Assembly (NCBI RefSeq): GCF_024753245.1
Contig: NZ_JANUGX010000038.1
Span: 1 to 57,627, forward strand
Source: Massilia norwichensis
GTDB lineage: Bacteria > Pseudomonadota > Gammaproteobacteria > Burkholderiales > Burkholderiaceae_D
Direction of reading: 5' to 3'
Length of the DNA: 57,627 bases
Below are positions 7,788 through 15,509 of the stretch, piece by piece (the first letter of the stretch is position 1; each line of letters opens with the position of its first letter). A program made the translations under genes and the position numbers. The notes beneath the pieces are model-generated. The model searched no databases and was not told where the DNA came from. It worked only from the letters and a program-made list of their open reading frames with translations.

Positions 7788-8202
7788 GCTCGGCGACGAG
7801 GAGCAGCCCGAGATCGGCCTGATTGCGCTGATCGACTGCATCTTCTTCCTGCTGATGTTCTTCATGGTCGCGACCTCGTTCAAGCAGAAGGAGACGCAGC
7901 AGAAGGACAAGGCCATCCCGATCACGCTGCCGCGCTCCGCCGCCACGCTCAAGCTGCAGGACGCCGCGCCCGATCCGCTGGTGATCCAGGTCGATCGCGC
8001 GGGCCAGGTGGCGATCGGCGACGAAAAGCTGTCGCTCGAGGCCCTGCACGAACGCCTGCGCGACGAAGCCCAGCGGCAGCCGGGCCGGCCGGTGCGCATC
8101 GAAGGCGATGGCAATGCCTCCTACCAGTCCATCGTCCACGTGCTCGACCTGTGCCAGTTCGAAGGCCTGGCGAATATCGCAATGCGTGCGCGGCGAGAGT
8201 GA
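7777..8202 (+). CDS. exbD: ExbD/TolR family biopolymer transport protein
   Basis: A 141-aa protein with a short cytoplasmic N-terminus and one membrane helix (IGLIALIDCIFFLLMFFMVA, about residues 13-32). D20 is the conserved membrane aspartate that carries protons in this family. A periplasmic ExbD domain with VIQVDRAGQVAIGDEKL follows. I chose the ATG at 7777 because it has AGGAG upstream and gives the family N-terminus. A longer reading from 7702 would lie inside the exbB repeat. It overlaps exbB by 11 nt and its stop overlaps the next ATG by 1 nt (TGATG), so the three genes are tightly coupled. Confidence 0.93.
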   Translation: MRIELGDEEQPEIGLIALIDCIFFLLMFFMVATSFKQKETQQKDKAIPITLPRSAATLKLQDAAPDPLVIQVDRAGQVAIGDEKLSLEALHERLRDEAQRQPGRPVRIEGDGNASYQSIVHVLDLCQFEGLANIAMRARRE

Positions 8203-9623
8203 TGCCATACGAGACTTCCCGACTGGATGGTTCGAGCGTGGCCGTGTTGTGGCGGCGTTATCCCTGGCTGGCCGCGTCCGTGCTGACGCACGTGCTGCTG
8301 GGCCTTGCGCTGTACACCAGCGGTCCGGTGCGCGTGGAGCTCAAACGCGACGACAAGCTGCGCACGCAGGTGAACCACGCGCTGCAGCAGACCTCGCGCC
8401 GCGAGATGCAGCGCCAGCTGCGTACCATGGAAGAGATCAAGGAGGCGCTCGAACAGAGCGCAGGCGCCGCGCCGGCACGGCAGGAGCGCAAGCCGGCCGC
8501 CGATGCGGCGGCGCGCAAGGAGAGCCGCGACCCGGCCGAACAGGCGCGCCGGCTGGCGGCCGCGATCGAGACCGTGCAGCAGAAGATCCGCGCGGCGGAG
8601 ATGGCGCGTGTGTTGCGCATCCCCGAGCAGGAAGCCCTGAAACGCGTGCGGGCCGAGGAAGCCAGGCGTCCCAAACCGCCGGTGCCGAAGAACCGTCCGC
8701 CGGAAGCGGTCGTCGCGCAACTGGCGGCGCAAGCCAAGGCCGCACTGGCCCAGCGCCGCGCGCAGCTGCTGGCGCAGCAGCAGGGCGTGAAGCTGAACAT
8801 GGGGCGCGGTGGTGGTGGCGGGGAAGGGCGGCACGGTGGCGGTCCGCCCGGCAATGCGCATCACGCGGCCAAGAATGGCGGCGGCATCAGTGGCGGCGCG
8901 GCCCAGGATTCGGCGGCCCTGGGCGGCAGGCTGAATGCGCTCAGCAGCGATCTGGGGCTGGGCAATCCGCTTGCGCTGAGCGGCAGCACGCTCGATATGT
9001 CGAGCGCGGGCTTCAGCGACCAGCGCAGCTACGGCAGCTTCCTGGCGCCGCCGCCGGTCGACCAAGCCACGCTGCGCACCGGCGCCGGCCGTACGCTGGG
9101 CGCCGGCGGGCCCTACGCCAACCGTATCTTCCTCGACACCTGGTACGTGATCGGTCCTTTCGGCGCGCATGGCCGCGGCAGCATCGACGAGGTTTATCCG
9201 CCCGAGCGCGGGCTCGACCTGGACGCGGTTTATTACGGCATGAACGACCAGCTGGTGCGCTGGAACTGGCAGCAGGAGTTGCACTATCCTTTCGTGCCGC
9301 GCCCGCGCGCCGAGAACGCGGTGTATTACGCCTACACCGAAGTCACGCTCGAGCGCGACATGGACATGTGGGTGGCGATCGGCGCCGACGACGACTCGAA
9401 AATGTGGTTCAACGAGCGCCTGGTCTGGATCAGCGGCATGGACAACGACAAGCCCTGGTACCGCAGGCCCTTCTACAGCATGCACGCCGAACTGGCCCAG
9501 CGCAACCTGACCGAAGGCCAGCGCAAGCTCCATTTCCACAAGGGCCGCAATACCATCCTGTTCAAGCTCTACAACGGCATGAATCTCATGTTCTTTTCGG
9601 TGGTGCTGTCGCCGGCGGATTAG
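8202..9623 (+). CDS. TonB-like membrane protein with a C-terminal PA14/GLEYA-like domain
   Basis: A 473-aa protein. Residues 17-40 closely resemble the TonB signal anchor: WRRYPW, then S26-x3-H30 in ASVLTHVLLGLALYTS. In TonB these Ser and His residues couple to ExbB/ExbD. A charged Ala/Glu/Arg-rich segment (about 55-190), probably coiled coil, follows. Next come a Pro-rich spot (RRPKPPVPKNRPP), a Gly-rich linker (about 204-230) and a C-terminal beta-rich domain (about 305-473). The C-terminal domain has WYVIGPF, VYPPERGLDLDAVY and MWVAIGADDDSKMWFNERLVW, a PA14/GLEYA-like pattern. No TonB_C domain is visible. The start at 8202 is fixed by the TGATG overlap with exbD. I infer a TonB-analogous transducer whose target is unknown. 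Confidence 0.85.
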   Translation: MPYETSRLDGSSVAVLWRRYPWLAASVLTHVLLGLALYTSGPVRVELKRDDKLRTQVNHALQQTSRREMQRQLRTMEEIKEALEQSAGAAPARQERKPAADAAARKESRDPAEQARRLAAAIETVQQKIRAAEMARVLRIPEQEALKRVRAEEARRPKPPVPKNRPPEAVVAQLAAQAKAALAQRRAQLLAQQQGVKLNMGRGGGGGEGRHGGGPPGNAHHAAKNGGGISGGAAQDSAALGGRLNALSSDLGLGNPLALSGSTLDMSSAGFSDQRSYGSFLAPPPVDQATLRTGAGRTLGAGGPYANRIFLDTWYVIGPFGAHGRGSIDEVYPPERGLDLDAVYYGMNDQLVRWNWQQELHYPFVPRPRAENAVYYAYTEVTLERDMDMWVAIGADDDSKMWFNERLVWISGMDNDKPWYRRPFYSMHAELAQRNLTEGQRKLHFHKGRNTILFKLYNGMNLMFFSVVLSPAD

Positions 9624-9632
9624 AATACGGCC

Positions 9633-10010
9633 ATGGAAAAAATCTCATCCCTCGCCGTCGTCCAGGCCCAATTGGACGCCTTCAATGCCAAGGACATCGA
9701 TGCCTTGACCCGCGCCTACGCGCCGGACGCCGAGCAGTTCGCGCTGCATGGCGAACGCCTGGCCCAGGGGCAGGAAGCGATCCGCGCGCGTTACGTGGCG
9801 CGCTTCGCGGAGCCGGATCTGCATGCGCGCCTGCTGTCGCGCACCGTGATGGGCAATTTCGTGACCGACCTCGAGCTCATCACCCGCAACTTCCCGGAAG
9901 GCGTGGGCACGCTGGAGATGCTGTGCATTTATGAAGTGATCGACGGCCGCATCCGGCGCGCTTCGTTCGCGCCGGGCGCCACCACCATGCTCAATCGACC
10001 GACAGCGTAA
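9633..10010 (+). CDS. SnoaL/NTF2-like family protein
   Basis: A 125-aa cytoplasmic protein with the NTF2-like fold pattern: an opening helix (VVQAQLDAFNAKDIDALTRAYAPDAE), the segment GQEAIRARYVARFAEPDLHARL, and closing strands ending YEVIDGRIRRASFAPG. In this family the fold forms a cone-shaped pocket and functions range widely, so no reaction can be assigned. It starts 9 nt after the TonB-like gene and may be co-transcribed, though the ribosome site is poor. Its last 20 nt overlap the end of nth on the opposite strand. Confidence 0.8.
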   Translation: MEKISSLAVVQAQLDAFNAKDIDALTRAYAPDAEQFALHGERLAQGQEAIRARYVARFAEPDLHARLLSRTVMGNFVTDLELITRNFPEGVGTLEMLCIYEVIDGRIRRASFAPGATTMLNRPTA

Positions 10011-10668
10011 CGGCGGGCGGCAGGACCTTGGCGGGCGCCGGGGTCTTGTCCTTGTATTCGCACAAATCGTTGATGATGCAGTTCCAGCACTTGGGCGTGC
10101 GCGCCACGCAGGTGTAGCGTCCGTGCAGGATCAGCCAGTGGTGGGCGTCCTGCAGGAACTCCTTCGGCACGAACTTCAGCAGCTTCTGCTCGACGATATC
10201 GACGTTCTTGCCGGGTGCGATCCTGGTGCGGTTCGAGACCCGGAAAATGTGGGTGTCGACGGCCATCGCCGGCTCGCCGAAGGCCGTGTTGAGCACCACG
10301 TTGGCGGTCTTGCGGCCCACGCCCGGCAGGGATTCCAGCGCCTCGCGCTCGCGCGGCACTTCGCCGCCGTACTGGTTCACCAGGATCTCGCAGGTGGCGA
10401 TGACGTTCTTGGCCTTGTTGTTGTACAGGCCGATGGTCGAGATATAGGTCTTCAGCTCGTCCAGGCCGAGGTCGAGGATGGCCTGCGGCGTGTTCGCCAC
10501 CGGGTACAGCTTGCGCGTGGCCTTGTTGACGCCGACGTCGGTCGACTGCGCCGACAGCAGCACGGCAATCAAGAGTTCGAACGGCGTGCTGTATTCGAGT
10601 TCGGTGGTCGGATGCGGATTCGCTTCACGGAAGCGGCGGAAGATTTCGTAGCGTTTTGTCGGGTTCAT
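9991..10668 (-). CDS. nth: Endonuclease III
   Basis: A 225-aa base-excision-repair DNA glycosylase/AP lyase that removes oxidised pyrimidines. The helix-hairpin-helix LPGVGRKTANVV carries catalytic K120, and D138 lies in AVDTHIF. The [4Fe-4S] ligands are C187, C194, C197 and C203 (spacing C-x6-C-x2-C-x5-C). These positions coincide with E. coli Nth numbering. The ATG overlaps the rsxB stop by 4 nt, so the two genes are co-translated. The 3' end overlaps the convergent SnoaL-like gene by 20 nt. Confidence 0.97.
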   Translation of the reverse strand: MNPTKRYEIFRRFREANPHPTTELEYSTPFELLIAVLLSAQSTDVGVNKATRKLYPVANTPQAILDLGLDELKTYISTIGLYNNKAKNVIATCEILVNQYGGEVPREREALESLPGVGRKTANVVLNTAFGEPAMAVDTHIFRVSNRTRIAPGKNVDIVEQKLLKFVPKEFLQDAHHWLILHGRYTCVARTPKCWNCIINDLCEYKDKTPAPAKVLPPAVTLSVD

Positions 10669-11348
10669 TCGGGCTTCCCCGAGGCCTTCTGGCGCGCGCG
10701 CTCGATGGCGGCGGCGATGATCGCGCGCTTGCGTTCTTTTTCCGCCAGCTCTTCGGCGGTATTGGTTTCCTCGGCCGTGACGGCGCGCATCTTTTCCAGC
10801 GCCTTGGCGGCCAGGCGCGCATCGTTCTCTTCCTTCTCGCGCTTGAGGCGCTCGGTGCGGAAATCGTGGCGCGCGCGCGCGGCGTCGGCTTGTTCCTGCG
10901 ACCAGGCATCCCAGCCGGTGCGCTCGCCGTTCGGATCGTCGCGGTTCGGGATCATCGCGATGCAGTCGACCGGGCAGGGCGCCACGCACAGGTCGCAGCC
11001 GGTGCACAGGCTCGGCAGGATCGTGTGCATCTGCTTGGGGGCGCCGAGGATGGCGTCGACCGGGCAGGCCTGGATGCACAGGGTGCAGCCGATGCACAGG
11101 TTCTCGTCGATGAAGGCGACCGGGCGCGGACGCTCCAGGCCGTTGGCGGGATTGATCGGGATGACGGGGCGGCCGGTTACCTTCGACAAGCGCGCGACAC
11201 CTTCCATGCCGCCCGGCGGGCAGCGGTTGATGTCGGCCTCGCCGCTGGCGATCGCTTCCGCGTACGGACGGCAGGCGGGGTAGCCGCACTTCGTACACTG
11301 GGTTTGCGGCAACTGGTCTTCGATCAGGTCGGCGAGCGTCTTGGTCAC
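10665..11348 (-). CDS. rsxB: RsxB/RnfB-type iron-sulfur electron-transport protein
   Basis: A 227-aa iron-sulfur protein. An N-terminal 4Fe-4S module (QCTKCGYPACRPYA...INRCPPGG) is followed by two ferredoxin motifs, CIGCTLCIQACPVD and CTGCDLCVAPCPVD. The tail is a long charged helix (about 150-227). In the Rnf/Rsx complex RnfB passes electrons from NADH or ferredoxin. Here the protein begins directly at the Fe-S module, without the membrane anchor of E. coli RsxB. No other rnf/rsx genes lie nearby. It sits just upstream of nth with a 4-nt overlap, as rsx genes lie beside nth in enterics. The function without the rest of the complex is unclear. Confidence 0.88.
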   Translation of the reverse strand: MTKTLADLIEDQLPQTQCTKCGYPACRPYAEAIASGEADINRCPPGGMEGVARLSKVTGRPVIPINPANGLERPRPVAFIDENLCIGCTLCIQACPVDAILGAPKQMHTILPSLCTGCDLCVAPCPVDCIAMIPNRDDPNGERTGWDAWSQEQADAARARHDFRTERLKREKEENDARLAAKALEKMRAVTAEETNTAEELAEKERKRAIIAAAIERARQKASGKPE

Positions 11349-11541
11349 GATGAGTCAAGCATTTGCTAAACCGCCATTATCCGATAAATCGCCGGTGGCG
11401 TCGAAGCGGGCGGCCGGAAGTAGCCGCTGAGCTGGCAAAAACACTGCTTTTTGTCCTACACCCTTACGTGCAGCAACGTACGGAGTGCCGGACCCGGCTG
11501 GTGGTCTACTGGAAGCAAGCGATCAACGACAGGAGGGTCTT

Positions 11542-11982
11542 ATGGAAAAGAAGCACCTCATCATTTCCGCGCTGACGGCAGCACTGCTGAGCGCAAGTGC
11601 CGCGAGTTTTGCCCAGGACCGCTACCATGGCGACCGTGACCGCGGCGACCGCGGCGACCGTTACAGCCAGCGCGACCACGACCGGAACGACAACCGCCGC
11701 GACGATCGCCGCGACGGCTATCGCGCCCAGGGCGGCGGCCGTGCCGGCAACGAAAGCTGGGGCGAGGAACGCCGCTGGAACGGCGCCGGTCCGGACCACA
11801 GCTTCCGCCGCGGCGACCGTCTGCCGAGCCGCTACCGCAATCACCAGTACGTGGTCGACAACTATCGGCAGCACAACCTGCGACCGCCGCCGCGGGGTTA
11901 CCACTGGGTGCAGACAGGCAGCGACTACGTGCTGGCGGCGATTGCCACCGGCGTGATCGCCGACCTGATCATCAATCACTGA
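11542..11982 (+). CDS. RcnB family periplasmic protein
   Basis: A 146-aa secreted protein with a signal peptide (MEKKHLIISALTAALLSASAASFAQ, cleavage near residue 25). An Asp/Arg/Gly-rich disordered stretch follows (DRYHGDRDRGDRGDRYSQ onwards). The C-terminal RcnB domain has YVVDNYRQHNLRPPPRGYHW, VQTGSDYVL and a hydrophobic end. RcnB of E. coli is a periplasmic factor in nickel/cobalt homeostasis. Most family members are uncharacterised, and no metal-exporter gene (rcnA) is nearby, so a metal role is only possible. The start is set by AGGAGG at 11531-11536. Confidence 0.85.
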   Translation: MEKKHLIISALTAALLSASAASFAQDRYHGDRDRGDRGDRYSQRDHDRNDNRRDDRRDGYRAQGGGRAGNESWGEERRWNGAGPDHSFRRGDRLPSRYRNHQYVVDNYRQHNLRPPPRGYHWVQTGSDYVLAAIATGVIADLIINH

Positions 11983-12028
11983 CACCGTGGGCCGGCTGCT
12001 GGCCGGCCCCGGCAGGTGACCAGAAACG

Positions 12029-12116
12029 CGTCGTCCCCGCGCAGGCGGGGACCCAAGTTCTGCCTACGCTAACGCAAGGCTTGCAAGCTTGGGTCCCCGC
12101 CTTCGCGGGGACGACG
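12029..12116. repeat. REP-type palindromic repeat, copy 1
   Basis: The left arm (12029-12057, starting CGTCGTCCCCGCGCAGGCGG) is the near-exact reverse complement of the right arm (12088-12116, ending CCTTCGCGGGGACGACG), and each arm is itself hairpin-prone. The centre is 30 nt. A second copy of the element lies at 38545-38633. The arms translate as the PAKAGTQ/ACAGTT-type strings often seen in beta- and gammaproteobacterial intergenic repeats. Confidence 0.85.
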
Positions 12117-12190
12117 TTTTTGCGCGGGGACGACGTTTTTGCGCGGAGACGACGTTTTTGAGCGGGGACGACGTTTTTGCGCGGAGACGA
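12111..12190. repeat. 19-bp tandem repeats extending from the REP element
   Basis: Four 19-bp units close to ACGACGTTTTTGCGCGGGG at 12111-12129, 12130-12148, 12149-12167 and 12168-12186, plus a partial fifth unit. The first unit begins inside the right arm of the REP element, so the array seems to have grown by repeated duplication of the end of that element. Confidence 0.85.
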
Positions 12191-12193
12191 AGC

Positions 12194-12223
12194 CTAGCGC
12201 GCCGGCGACGCCTGGCGCGCTAG
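12194..12223 (-). terminator. Hairpin after phaZ
   Basis: A perfect 10-bp inverted repeat CTAGCGCGCC (12194-12203) / GGCGCGCTAG (12214-12223), lying 5 nt after the phaZ stop codon. No T-run follows on the minus strand. It may act as an mRNA-stabilising hairpin or a weak terminator. Confidence 0.5.
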
Positions 12224-12227
12224 GGAA

Positions 12228-13463
12228 TCAGGCATTCTTGCGAATGAACTCGCCGATCATCGGGCAGATGATCTCGCGCCAGCGGCGGCCCGAGAAGATG
12301 CCGTAGTGGCCGCATTTCGGTGCCGTGAAGTGCTGGTGCTTCTCCGGCGGGATGCCGGTGCACAGCTCGTGCGCGGCCTGGGTCTGGCCGGCGCCGGAGA
12401 TGTCGTCCAGCTCGCCTTCGATGGTGAACAGCGCCACGCTCTCGATGTCCTGCGGACGCACCAGTTGGCCGCCGACTTCCCAGGTGCCTTTCGGCAGGGC
12501 GAAGTCCTGGAACACGGTCTTGATGGTTTCCAGGTAGTACTCGGCCGGCATGTCCAGCACGGCGTTGTACTCGTCGTAGAACTTGCGGTGCGCTTCCGCC
12601 GAGTCGTCGTCGCCGCGCACCAGGTGCTGGTAGAACTCGCGGTGGCTCTGGGCGTGGCGGCCCGGGTTCATGGCGATGAAGCCGGCGTGCTGCAGGAAGC
12701 CCGGATAGACCTTGCGGCCGAAGCCCGGGTAATTGCCCGGCACCGCGTAGATCACGGTGTTCTCGAACCACGAGAAAGGCTTCTCGGTGGCCAGATCGTT
12801 GACGGCGGTCGGCGATTTGCGCGGGTCGATCGGACCGCCCATCATGACCATCGATTTCGGCAGCTTCGGATCCTTGTTGGTCGCCATCAGCGAGATGGCG
12901 GCCAGCACCGGCACGGTCGGCTGGCAGACCGAGATCACGTGCACGTCCGGGCCGAGGTGGCGGATGAAGTCCTGCACGTAATAGATATAGTCGTGCAGGT
13001 GGAACTCGCCCTCGGCCATCGGCACCATGCGGGCATCGACCCAGTCGGTGATGTAGACGTCCTGGTTCGGCAGCAGGGCGCGGACGGTATCGCGCAGCAG
13101 CGTGGCGTGGTGCCCCGACAATGGGGCGACCACCAGCACGGTGGGCTGCTTGAGCTCCGCGAATTGCGCGTCCGGCATGTCTTTTTTGAAATGCAACAGC
13201 TTGCAGAAGGGCTTGCTGACCGCCGTGCGCTCCATGATGCCGACGGTCTGGCCGTCGATCGTGGTCGAGTTCAGGTCGAAGGCCGGCTTCTCGTAATCCT
13301 TGCCCAGACGGTACATCAGTTCGTAGCCGGCGGCGATACGCTGGGAGAACGGGGTGTGGGCGAAAGGCGAGACAGGATTCGAGAACAGCTTTGCAGAGGC
13401 ATCGGCCCACTGCATCAGCGGGTTCAAGAAGGAGCGTTGCATCTCGTGCAGTTGGTAAAGCAT
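12228..13463 (-). CDS. phaZ: Intracellular polyhydroxyalkanoate depolymerase
   Basis: A 411-aa alpha/beta-hydrolase-type enzyme that mobilises stored polyhydroxybutyrate granules. It shows APLSGHHATLLRDT (an oxyanion-type segment) and C180 in VCQPTVP, matching the Cys nucleophile of Ralstonia PhaZ1-type enzymes. The acid residue is near TIEGELDDISG, and a C-terminal His lies in CGHYGIFSG. There is no signal peptide, as expected for an enzyme acting on cytoplasmic granules. I chose the ATG at 13463, which has GAAGGA upstream; a longer in-frame reading to 13520 adds 19 residues without a good ribosome site. A PHA-granule protein is encoded 4 kb away. Confidence 0.95.
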   Translation of the reverse strand: MLYQLHEMQRSFLNPLMQWADASAKLFSNPVSPFAHTPFSQRIAAGYELMYRLGKDYEKPAFDLNSTTIDGQTVGIMERTAVSKPFCKLLHFKKDMPDAQFAELKQPTVLVVAPLSGHHATLLRDTVRALLPNQDVYITDWVDARMVPMAEGEFHLHDYIYYVQDFIRHLGPDVHVISVCQPTVPVLAAISLMATNKDPKLPKSMVMMGGPIDPRKSPTAVNDLATEKPFSWFENTVIYAVPGNYPGFGRKVYPGFLQHAGFIAMNPGRHAQSHREFYQHLVRGDDDSAEAHRKFYDEYNAVLDMPAEYYLETIKTVFQDFALPKGTWEVGGQLVRPQDIESVALFTIEGELDDISGAGQTQAAHELCTGIPPEKHQHFTAPKCGHYGIFSGRRWREIICPMIGEFIRKNA

Positions 13464-13643
13464 ATTATTTCCTTCACATTGCTCTGCTTTGACAAGGTTT
13501 TTGTTCGGCAGATCAATCAATTATAGGCCAATTGGCTTGGCCTGGGGCAACATGAGATGATGTTCACCATTGAAAAAATAGTGCAATGCACCATTAGTAT
13601 CACAGTTCCCATAGGGCCTTCGGTTAGGTGCCCTACATAAGAA

Positions 13644-13670
13644 AAAAGCCCCGCGGCTGGCGGGGCTTTT
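13644..13670 (-). terminator. Rho-independent terminator after the ferredoxin reductase gene
   Basis: AAAAGCCCCGC (13644-13654) pairs perfectly with GCGGGGCTTTT (13660-13670) around a 5-nt loop. The T-runs on both sides make it bidirectional in principle. It ends the minus-strand reductase gene (stop at 13694) and isolates it from phaZ downstream. Confidence 0.9.
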
Positions 13671-13693
13671 CGTCGTATCCAAGTAACGGAACT

Positions 13694-14785
13694 TTAGTCG
13701 AAGACCGGGGTTTCGACGCCGAGGATCTTGTGCAGCTTCGGCGAGGTGGTGGTGTACTGCATGTGGATCTTCTTGTCCGGGAAGATGTACGGTGCGGCAC
13801 CGAAGGCGGCCAGCGCGGCTTCGTGGAAGCCCGACAGGATCAGCTTCTTCTTGCCCGGGTAGGTGTTGATGTCACCCACGGCAAAGATGCCCGGCACGTT
13901 GGTTTCGAACTTCTCGGTGTCCATGACCTTGAGCTGCTTGCGCTCGATGTCCAGGCCCCACTCGGCGATCGGGCCCAGCTTCGGCGACAGGCCGAAGAAG
14001 ACCATCAGCATGTCCAGCGGCACGCGGCGGGTCACGCCGTCGGCACCGGTGACTTTCACTTCGGACAGCTGGCCGTCCTTTTCGTCGAAGCCGGTGACCT
14101 GGCCGGTGATCAGCTGCATCTCGTACTCTTCGCACAGCTGCTTCATCTTGGCGACCGAAGCCGGGGCGGCGCGGAAGTCTTCGCGACGGTGCACCAGCAC
14201 GACGGATTCGGCCTTGCCGACGAAGTTCAGGGCCCAGTCCAGCGCGGAGTCGCCGCCGCCGCAGATGACCAGGTTCTTGCCTTCGAACAGGCTCGGATCC
14301 TTGACGCGGTAGTGCAGCTGGGTGCCTTCGAACTTCTCGATGCCGTCGACCTTGATCGTGCGCGCCTGGAACGAACCGACGCCGGCAGCGATGAAGATGG
14401 TCTTGGTGATGAAGCGGGTACCGGTCGAGGTCTCGACGTTGAAGCGGTGGTCTTCACGACGCTGGACGGTGGTCACTTCCTGGCCCAGGTGGAAGGTCGG
14501 GTCGAACGGCTCGATCTGCTTGAGCAGGTTGTCGGTCAGTTCCTGGCCGGTGCAGACGGGCACGGCCGGGATGTCGTAGATCGGCTTGTCCGGGTACAGT
14601 TCGACGCACTGGCCGCCAACGGCCGGCAGCGAATCGATGACGTGCGCTTTGATCTCCAGCAGGCCCAGCTCGAACACCTGGAACAGGCCGACCGGGCCCG
14701 CGCCGATGATCACGGCATCGGCTTCGATGGCGCCGGCAAAGGAGCTGTTGGGAGCGATGGAGCCCGTCTCAGGGGTGGTAGTCAT
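13694..14785 (-). CDS. Ferredoxin/flavodoxin-NADP+ reductase (thioredoxin-reductase-like type)
   Basis: A 363-aa FAD- and NADPH-binding oxidoreductase. GAGPVG (28-33) binds FAD, GGQCVELYPDKPIYDIPA follows, GGGDSALDWAL is the NADPH-binding motif, and GIFAVGDINTYPGKKKLI is the C-terminal FAD motif. There is no CxxC redox pair as in thioredoxin reductase, which marks the TrxR-like ferredoxin-NADP reductase (YumC type). fdxA lies 144 bp upstream on the same strand and is a natural electron partner. It has its own terminator. The start ATG is unambiguous. The exact partner in vivo is inferred. Confidence 0.93.
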   Translation of the reverse strand: MTTTPETGSIAPNSSFAGAIEADAVIIGAGPVGLFQVFELGLLEIKAHVIDSLPAVGGQCVELYPDKPIYDIPAVPVCTGQELTDNLLKQIEPFDPTFHLGQEVTTVQRREDHRFNVETSTGTRFITKTIFIAAGVGSFQARTIKVDGIEKFEGTQLHYRVKDPSLFEGKNLVICGGGDSALDWALNFVGKAESVVLVHRREDFRAAPASVAKMKQLCEEYEMQLITGQVTGFDEKDGQLSEVKVTGADGVTRRVPLDMLMVFFGLSPKLGPIAEWGLDIERKQLKVMDTEKFETNVPGIFAVGDINTYPGKKKLILSGFHEAALAAFGAAPYIFPDKKIHMQYTTTSPKLHKILGVETPVFD

Positions 14786-14928
14786 GCTTAAATCCTGTTG
14801 ATGTGTATTGGGGTAGGCGAGGGCCGATAGTGTGCCACGATCGTCGCACTTCTGCTGGGCGCGGTGCCGGATCGCTGATGCGGCCCGCGAAAGGCGGCCG
14901 GCGGCAAGGCGCCGGCGCCGGGGAAGTC

Positions 14929-15252
14929 TTAGCGGGCCAGCTGGTCCAGCTTGTCCTTGACGTCCTTCCACTCTTCCGCATCGGGCAGGGCAGGCTTGGT
15001 CTTGGTGATCGACGGCCAGTGGCGCGCCAGGTCGGCATTCAGTTTGATGAATTGCTGCTGGTCCGACGGCACGTCCTCTTCCGCATAGATCGCGTTGACC
15101 GGGCACTCTGCCACGCACACGGCGCAGTCGATGCACTCGTCCGGGTCAATGGCGAGGAAGTTCGGGCCTTCCCGGAAACAATCTACCGGGCATACATCGA
15201 CGCAGTCGGTATAGCGACAACGGATGCACGATTCGGTGACAACGTGGGTCAT
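14929..15252 (-). CDS. fdxA: 7Fe ferredoxin FdxA
   Basis: A 107-aa ferredoxin with cysteines at 9, 12, 17, 21, 25, 40, 43, 46 and 50. The spacing is the same as in Azotobacter ferredoxin I, shifted by one, so one [3Fe-4S] and one [4Fe-4S] cluster are expected. The C-terminal extension, about 50 aa ending EEWKDVKDKLDQLAR, is typical of FdxA. It carries low-potential electrons in the cytoplasm. The ferredoxin-NADP reductase lies directly downstream and may be read from the same transcript. Expression controls are not visible. Confidence 0.96.
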   Translation of the reverse strand: MTHVVTESCIRCRYTDCVDVCPVDCFREGPNFLAIDPDECIDCAVCVAECPVNAIYAEEDVPSDQQQFIKLNADLARHWPSITKTKPALPDAEEWKDVKDKLDQLAR

Positions 15253-15509
15253 AACAGTCCTTAATCAGTGGAGGCGGCGGCGTATCGGGTACAGGGAAGC
15301 CCGCCGGACGCGGCAAAGCACTGTATTTTAGGGCAATTCGGCCTTTACGACAAATCAGGCTTATACACAATACACATAAGCAAATGTTCTTCCCGGTTGT
15401 GCTTCCGGGACGCCCCATGACCGAATTTTTAATGGCTTGCGCGCAGGTGTTCGAGCAGCGCCTGCCAGCCGCCGCCGGCGCGGGCCGTGATCTTCATCCC
15501 GGCCTCGCC

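Noticed and set aside
9991..11358. A 455-aa fusion of an Arg/Pro-rich region with endonuclease III
   Set aside because: The upstream part is the shadow of rsxB; Nth starts at 10668 with numbering equal to E. coli Nth.
12111..12190. Possible CRISPR array
   Set aside because: The 19-bp units are directly adjacent, without spacers, and derive from a REP element.
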